Assembly (NCBI RefSeq): GCF_002234675.1 | Contig: NC_019872.2 | Coordinates: 14,133,950 to 14,197,949 of the forward strand | Source: Oryzias latipes | Lineage: Eukaryota; Chordata; Actinopteri; Beloniformes; Adrianichthyidae | DNA: 64,000 nt | Direction: 5' to 3' | Part shown: in pieces, positions 56,947 through 64,000 of the stretch | Numbering within the stretch: position 1 is the stretch's first letter | Layout of the letters: every line of letters starts with the position of its first letter | Made by a program: the position numbers and the translations under genes | The notes under the pieces: model-generated | Databases searched by the model: none | Told to the model about the DNA's origin: nothing | What the model saw: the letters and a program-made list of their open reading frames with translations, nothing else

Positions 56947-59900
56947 TTAGGGAGTAAAGGAGATCAGGTTGAGAGGAGACACCCTCCTCACTGGTGTGTT
57001 GTTGTTTGACAGCGGAGCGAAGAGATCTGCAGACGGCGTCTCTGTCTGATCCCTCACCTGTGAGATCTGCCTCAACAGAGCCTTTCCTTCTTCGCGAGCC
57101 TGCGGGAGCCACAAGCTTTAGTCAGCACTGACGTCACAACGGAGAACAGGAAGCTAGGATTGTGCTGTGACTCACATCATTGTAGTCACAGCAGCGTTGA
57201 GCGCAGAGGGACGCCTCGTCATACAACTTGTTCTTGAAATAGTACTGACCCAGGTAGCGCAGGGCTGTGCTTACTTCTGCGTGCTCCAGTTGTTCCTGAG
57301 AGCAAAACGTGGCAGCTAAGACCATCAAAATTGTTAATACTGTCTTAAATGTTTAAAATCCAAATTAAAGGCAAGAAAAAAAAGCGTTTAAAGTCTGTAT
57401 CCAGTGAAAATTCTCATATATAAAGACAATGAGGCTTAACATTGCATTTGAGTAGTTCTTTGTTTAAATCGTGGATCAGGAGTAGACAAAAAAAATAACG
57501 TTTAAAAAGGAGCTTATTTGTGAGCGAAAATTTGCTGGCGAAACCACAAGCTAACTGGGAAGGGGAATGGGCGGCGGGGTTGCTCTGGCCAAATGATTCT
57601 GCCCACAACTCAAAGGGAAGTTTCTAATGATTTACTGCCGCTCTGCAGAAATTATCCCGGAGAATGACAGGTTCTTTGAATTGTGGCTAAGAATAGGATA
57701 ATCATAATTAAAAGACTACTGGGAACGCTTTTACAAAAGATGATCGGAGTGGGAGTTTTAAGTTATTTATTTATTTTACACAAAATAAAGAAAAAAACTG
57801 GATCAGGAAAGAATCCCTTTGAAATCCTTTCACGAATCAGCCGACTTCTCTTTCACTTACCGCACAAGAAAAAATGTCCTGAATGTAAAACATGTAACAT
57901 CGAGCAGCATCATCCGACTCGTTCAGCTGCTCGTGGAGCCTGCGGGAAAACCGCAAGGAGATCTCTTAAAATACGTTGCAGAACAAACTCGATTGTCCCA
58001 CACGCAATATGTCATTGAGGGCAAAACGTACTTAGCTAGTTTGAGCAGAGCCATTTTTTCTACATCGCCAACAGAGTATGCCCTCCAGTAGCACTGTGAA
58101 TACATTCAAACTTTAGAAGATCTACTGAATAAAACTCGAGTCACAGACTTTTAGAAGACTCCCACCTTTTTGGCTTCACCTTGCTGTGACAGTTTTTCAT
58201 AGCTTTCACCCAATGCCACCAACATGCGTGAGTCATTTGGTCTGGAAATATAAATCAAAACAATGAGATAAAGACTTTCCCAACTGTCCTTTACATCTAA
58301 AAAGAATCCAAACCTGAGCTGATGAGCCTTTCGATAATAGTACAAACAATAAAAGGGCATCTTGAGAATCTCGTAAGTCTGTCCCAGGCCATACCAGGCC
58401 CTGTAATCACGCTTATTCACTTCTATGGCATGCCTGGAGGGAAAAAAAAGGCAGACAAAGTAGTCTTACAATACCAGTACAACTGGTTTCTAATATTCCA
58501 ACATGTGTGGAGGACTGTATGTTTAGTATGCGCAAGTTGAGATATCCCGTCAGACCTGTATGCTTGGATGGCTGCTGACGTGTTCTTCATCTCCATGTAC
58601 TCGTGGCCCATCAGGGTCCAAGCTCCGAGACATCGAGGGTTCAGCTTGAGAGCCCGCTGGAAGTACAGCGCTGCCTTCTCGTGCTGGGAGCGTAAGCTGT
58701 AGTAGTTACCTGTAGATGAGGTCAATTTACTACAGGTAAACATCGGGTACACATACAGAGCGGCTCTGCCCCCCCCCGGTGTTCCAAACAGGAAGTACCC
58801 AAGAAACCAAAATCGCATAGACTTCTATTGAGAAATAAGCAGCTACTATTTAGTCATTCTGTTTGTTAGAATAAATAGTCCTTTTATTGACATGTTCTTG
58901 ATTATCCAATTTTTTCCCCGTTTATTTTATTTACTATAAGTTATAAACTGACTAATCAGATGCCTCAACTAAAGTGTGTACTCTTACACTGAACGTTTAA
59001 AACGTTTGACAGGCAGATTCTCCTGAGCCTGCTGTCAAGTGAATGGGGTGTGGCCTTCCAACAAGCTCACTCCTGATTGGCGAGAGTGGTTGTAATAGAA
59101 AAGCTCACATACACTGACTAGGACCAATCACTGCGTACTGACGCCGTCTGGCTCCTACATGTCGGCATCACGAAAAAATGGTTAATGAATTGACTTTATT
59201 TTGTTGGAGCTGAAAATAAGCCATTTTCTATGGGTGACATCATGCTCACTCAGTCCAGGTCTCATATACAGTCAATTGTACACATGCAGGATAGATTCAC
59301 TGTGCAGAACATGAGGTTTATTTTAATATCCAGTTAAAAATAGTGACTTTCAAGAAATTAAAAGGATGCTTTATACATACAAACACCCTTTACAATGACC
59401 TTCCATGTTAACCTCTTATTTACAAACTGCGACATTTGGACTTATTCCTAATGAAACATTGAACAATGTTTTTTATTAATTGATTCTTGATTGCCTAATT
59501 TCGCAATTCAATAAAAAAATTCGAAAGTAATAATTTTGTTCACTTAAATTAAGACAGAAACGGAAGTGTTTGATTAGTTCCGCTTAGCGCTCACCAATAA
59601 CACAACAAGTCTCCACTCTGTATTTGTCGATCTCCACCAGGTTGTGGGCCAGATAACTCAACTCTGGTTTCATACCCTGTAAAGCAAATACAACTCAGGT
59701 GAAAACTGGTCTGAAAAAACAACAACATATTAACTTGAGTGGTTTAACCCTCACTACTCTTCAGAGATCCGAGCCAGGGTGGCACATTACAAATGGTGAA
59801 CTCACCTTGACATACAGCAGGTTGGAGAACGTGTCCATGTTGTCGATGCGACACGGATCCTGCTCTCTCAGCTCATTGAACAAAGCCAAAGCTTGATCGA

Positions 59901-62161
59901 TATCTGAAATAAATTGACACGAGTCGGCTGTAAGGTTCATCCCCTCACTCTATTATTGAGCTGACATTTCAAGTTCTCCTTTATCTGGTGGAAACCGAAC
60001 CTCTAATGTTGTGGTAGGCCACGGCAATCTGTGAGATAATGTAGGTGCTCTTGGAAAAGCCAGCCTGGATGAGGCTATGATATTTCTGCAGCGCCTCTTT
60101 GATCATCTGCAGCTCTGTGTACATTTGGGCCATGAAGAAGTCTTTAACCCAGCAGTCGGGCAGAGACAGAGACTTCAGCTAAACAGGAGAAAATTACAAC
60201 AACAAGAAATAAACACTGGTTGTGTTAATAAATACTCATCAAACGAATTAATTCCTTATCTTAAAAGTCAAAGTAGAAAATCTATGCATCTTAACTGACT
60301 CAAATATTTAATAGTGATCTTTAGTGTGTCAAATGGAATGAAATAAAAGGCTACTACCATGTCAATATTGGTGACGAGGTTACTGAGCTCTAGCCATGCG
60401 CCCCAGTGAAGAGGAAGAGCATGAAGTGCCTCCACTAAGACGTCCACCGCCTCCTTAAGGAGATCAAGTTTTCGTAGAACAACTCCATACCTGTGTGACA
60501 TGAAGAAGACACAATGTAAGATTGGCCTCCATGAAAACAGGTTGAATAATTTAAAAAAAGTGGAAACTTGAAAGGAAGGGTATATACAGATAGAGGGCAA
60601 AGCCATCCAGCTCTCCTGCTGAGTGCTTCTTGCTGAGCTCAACTCTCAGTTCTCGCAGAGCTTCATTGCGCACCTGACCCTTCTCCAAAGGACCTGGGAA
60701 CCAAAAAGAAAGCATATAGAGTCAAGAAGTTTCAATGTTTAGCTCTTTTATTGGGAAATGAAGGGGACTCCTCACCCAGGCTATCCACGGTCTCATCATC
60801 TTTCTTTTTCTCACCTGACTGGAGAACAAAAAACACATTTCATGTTTCCCATTGTCTTGTTCCAAAACATGGTGGAACATCGAAACAGAATCAGCCGAAT
60901 CTTACCAAATAACGAGAATACATGTAGAGGAAGTAAGCTTTCTGACTACAGCAGGCTCTCAGAAAGTAAGCAGCACGGTCGTACTCTTTCAGGTCAAAGT
61001 AGGACTTGGCCAAAGTGACTGCATCCAGGTCTCGAGCATCCTCCTGAGGGTGGACAGATGATTAGATTTCATACATGCATTATCCCTCTAACATTTGGAT
61101 CTATTTCATATGAAAACATTTTTTTTTGTTCCAATAAGATTTTTATTTATTTAAATTTCAATATTTAAATACTTCTAATATCTAACTTCAAAAATTTTGT
61201 AGAAAGGGTCACATAAAAAACAGGCATCTGCATAAATTATTAGCAAACGTCCACTGTTTTTTTCCCCTTCATTCTTTTTTTTGTAGAATGAAAAGGTTTC
61301 CTAGAAAATCAGGAGCAGACCTCTGTGAATGGAGGTGGTGAGGGCAGCTCATCTTTGGGAAGAGGGTCCAAAGCAAACGCCAGTTCAGAAGCCCTGCAAT
61401 AAAAACAGAAAACTTAACAACTCTCCAATATTTCTATCTTCACAAAAATAAACAATGTGGCCCTACCCTTTGAAAAACGCAGTTTCTTTAAGTGTACTAC
61501 AAGTGTACTTTGTCGATAAGGGCGGCAGCATACTGAAGTTTTTTTTTTTTTTTTTAAATCATCAATACCTTCTATGTAAACTTAAATCGTTCCAATTTAG
61601 TCTGAGGAAATATTCAGTGTACTACACTATACATGGTCTATAGCATATTTGCTAAACTTATTCTCAAGTATTCTTAGTACAGTAAACTTCAAGTGTACCA
61701 CTTTTTGCTAGGGCTAATGATGTAGCTGGGATAAAGAATGTAAACAAACACAATAACCTAGGTTCAGTGAGTCTACATGACTATTTACTTTAAATTAATC
61801 CACCATAATTGCCATTTTACTCTAACAGAACAACACGAAAAAGCGCAGGCTATTTTTGGGATTAATCTAATAGATTAAATATAATAATTATACAGATTAA
61901 GTGTGAAAGTATTTCAAAGATCTCAAGAGAGTCACATCAGCACAGAGCTAACGCAGCTAATTAGACCATTAGCGTTAGTTATCGTAAGTTATTTACAAAC
62001 AGACATTAGCTGAGGACAGACAGTTAATATCGCAATAATAACTCTCAGGTTTACCACTTGGCGCTGTGCAAAAGTCCCCTGTCTTTGCAAAGAGAAATTA
62101 CAGATATGAGCTGCTTTTTTATCTGAACCAGGTCCCCAAACTCTGCACACAGAGCCGCCAT
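56947..62161 (-). CDS. cdc23: Anaphase-promoting complex subunit 8 (CDC23)
   Basis: TPR scaffold subunit of the APC/C ubiquitin ligase, which triggers anaphase and mitotic exit. Sixteen coding exons on the minus strand: 62055-62161, 61321-61393, 60906-61043, 60776-60818, 60588-60693, 60358-60490, 60001-60178, 59806-59903, 59595-59676, 58556-58709, 58314-58433, 58166-58241, 58032-58093, 57861-57939, 57176-57295 and 56947-57099; 1722 nt, 573 residues (human 597), phases consistent. Diagnostic stretches: [92 protein letters not shown], and the end [18 protein letters not shown]. The N-terminus is shorter than human, lacking the Ala-rich leader. Tail-to-tail with kif20a, as in human. An inverted CCAAT (ATTGG, 62190-62194) lies just upstream of the start. 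Confidence 0.96.
57386..57762 (+). repeat. Copy E of the MITE-like family in a cdc23 intron
   Basis: It begins GTTTAAAGTCTGTATCCAG and ends GATGATCGGAGTGGGAGTTT, with CGTGGATCAGGAGTAGACAAA and CTGCCGCTCTGCAGAAATTA in between, matching copies A, B and D. It fills most of the intron between cdc23 exons 14 and 15. Confidence 0.65.
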
Positions 62162-62164
62162 TTT

Positions 62165-63840
62165 CGTATTCTGCCAAGCAAGCACACTATTGGCTGATTT
62201 CACCAAGATTCCCACCTTTTCCTTTTTATTTCTTTTCAAAATAAAAGACTTCCTGACAACTACATTTTTTGAGGAGAAAAGTGGATGCAGTTGTAAATAG
62301 GGACAAAATTGGGATATAATATCATTTGTACTATATTACTTTCAGACAGAATATTTGTAATGAATTATCCATAAATAATTTTGTTCATATACTTTGAGAT
62401 GTAGACTTTACACATTTGGCCTTTTTTTAGTAACATTCTTTTTTACACAACAAAGGGAAACAAATCCTGTTATTTTCAGGGTTACTTATAGAAACAGTAA
62501 TCAACCAATGTGAAAATTCTTTTTTTATATATATATTAACCATAAAAAATACATCACAGGATCATCAGTAAAGTGCAACAGTTTTTAATTTTAATTTTTT
62601 ATTTAATTTTTTTGGTCTTGTGAATACTTTTTACCTGGGATTCACATGTCACAGAGGTTACATTACAAACTTAGCAAAAAAACTTCAAATGGAGGTGATC
62701 TGCATATGAAGATAGAACTTAATCTTGTTCTGTGGTAAGGTCAAACCCAAGGCTTTTGATGATAACCCCCAACAGATTGGGACTCAAATTTACGAATGTG
62801 AGCTCTTTGTTCAGCAGGGTTTTCATTACAAGTTACAGCAAGTTGCTCCACTCTGCTGCTATTTTTAATACACAAAAGCATGACGTCAGGGCAGGATAAA
62901 AACTCCCCACCTATTTCTGTTGCTATTTACAGACTCACTGAATGTGTTAAAAAAAGAAACTTTGGTACAGAGGTAAAATTAGATTTCTCAGCTCACATCA
63001 ACATATTTAGCCTTCAAATGAGCCGTTAACCAAAGGAGTTTCTAAAACCACCAAACATATTAATGATAAGAATAAATTATTCTGAACCTTTTTGTGCAAA
63101 TTGGTGCACATTTCTTTAGCTTCTCCATGAAGTTGAAGAAAATAGAAAAGAAACCTCAGCTTCTGAGGATTTTTTTGCTTTCAAACTGAGCTGCATTAAA
63201 AATCCCTTAATCCCAAACCAGGGTTAAATACTTGATTGGGAAAAACTGTCAAATTTCATGGTAAAAGTTCACCAATAAAGTAAAGATGTCATTTATAACC
63301 CAGCATTTTCAAGTGCACCACTCTCTTCAGATTAACTATCTGACATACAGAGTGCAAAAAGTTGAATAAAAATTAAGGGAATTTCAAAATGCTGCTTTTT
63401 TCTATGCATACAGGAACCTTGAAATCTATAAAATAAAATGTCAAACAACCCCAATGTTTGCTGTTAGCCACATTTTACCGGAATAGAAACATCCAAAGAA
63501 TCAGTAGAGGACCACATTCTGCTAATCAAAATTTAATAAGCTGGAGTACCTCATGTTTGTTATGGTCACTAAAATGAATTTATCAATTGCTCCACAGTGA
63601 ACAACTAAAAACATAAAACTCAATTTCCTAAGTACACCATTGTCTTTGTACTCAGGAAACTGAGTCAAAAACCTAAAATATGAGAAAATACCATGACCTT
63701 AAGTTTGACCTAGAAGTTTTTTTAAACATCCAATTCAAACAAACAAACAAAAAACCTGTATCAAAATGACACCTGTGACCTCCTTTTTACATGTCAGACC
63801 AAGGTGCTCCTCTTAACTAAATACATCCCTAATCTTCTTT
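62165..63840. other. AT-rich region upstream of cdc23, nothing else recognised
   Basis: The cdc23 promoter should lie in the first few hundred bases. No other gene, splice pattern or strong repeat was seen. Confidence 0.5.
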
Positions 63841-63845
63841 CACTT

Positions 63846-63990
63846 TTGGCTTCTCCCATCAGGGGTCGCCACAGCGAAACAACCCTCCCATGAGGATGTG
63901 TCGCATGTTTAACTTGCCAATGTTTTTACGCAGGATGCCCTTCCTGACGCAACCCTCTCAATCCAACCGGGCTTGGCAGAGAAGGGAATA
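63846..63990 (+). repeat. Second copy of the teleost interspersed repeat
   Basis: CTTCTCCCATCAGGGGTCGC and CCTTCCTGACGCAACCCTCT match the copy at 13586-13830; it is shorter and ends with the window. Confidence 0.65.
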
Positions 63991-64000
63991 AATACATCCC

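Overview
The window is vertebrate nuclear DNA from a ray-finned (teleost) fish. The genes are split into short exons with GT-AG introns, the proteins are close to human orthologues but follow teleost variants, and the repeats are fish-type: Tc1/mariner, an L1-like LINE with two ORFs, tRNA-derived SINEs, (ATCC)n tails and TTAA MITEs. Medaka or a relative is plausible, but the species cannot be fixed from sequence alone.

Layout: (1) 1-10386, minus: arhgap31 (CdGAP), a Cdc42/Rac GAP; start codon and RhoGAP domain are inside, the C-terminus runs off the left edge. (2) 10.4-18.4 kb: non-coding, with a Harbinger-like fragment, a piggyBac-type MITE and old repeats. (3) 18402-30939, minus: b4galt4. 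Its last intron is about 10 kb because it holds a Tc1/mariner remnant (18723-20048) and a full-length LINE (20513-28508) with both ORFs open, a perfect target-site duplication and a 54-nt A tail. (4) 33.0-34.3 kb: an 809-bp solo LTR nested in a MITE-like repeat just upstream of b4galt4. (5) 38200-41941, minus: casr, the calcium-sensing receptor. (6) 45203-50122, plus: an slc7a2-like cationic amino acid transporter. (7) 51232-56103, plus: kif20a, a mitotic kinesin. (8) 56947-62161, minus: cdc23 (APC8), tail to tail with kif20a. (9) 62.2-64.0 kb: no gene, one old repeat.

arhgap31, b4galt4 and casr correspond to a human 3q13-q21 neighbourhood; kif20a and cdc23 correspond to an adjacent convergent pair on human 5q31. 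The window therefore looks like a junction between two ancestral blocks, with the transporter between them. kif20a and cdc23 both act in mitosis (cytokinesis and the anaphase-promoting complex); the other genes are functionally unrelated.

The strongest candidate for something under-described is the LINE. It carries a roughly 2-kb G-rich 3' UTR, a tandem pair of ~100-nt units that fold into matching hairpins with pairing-preserving substitutions, and a 3'-terminal hairpin that also survives as the only remaining part of a second copy at 5854-5914. Exon boundaries were read by eye from splice signals, reading phase and recall of human orthologues; no alignment was run.
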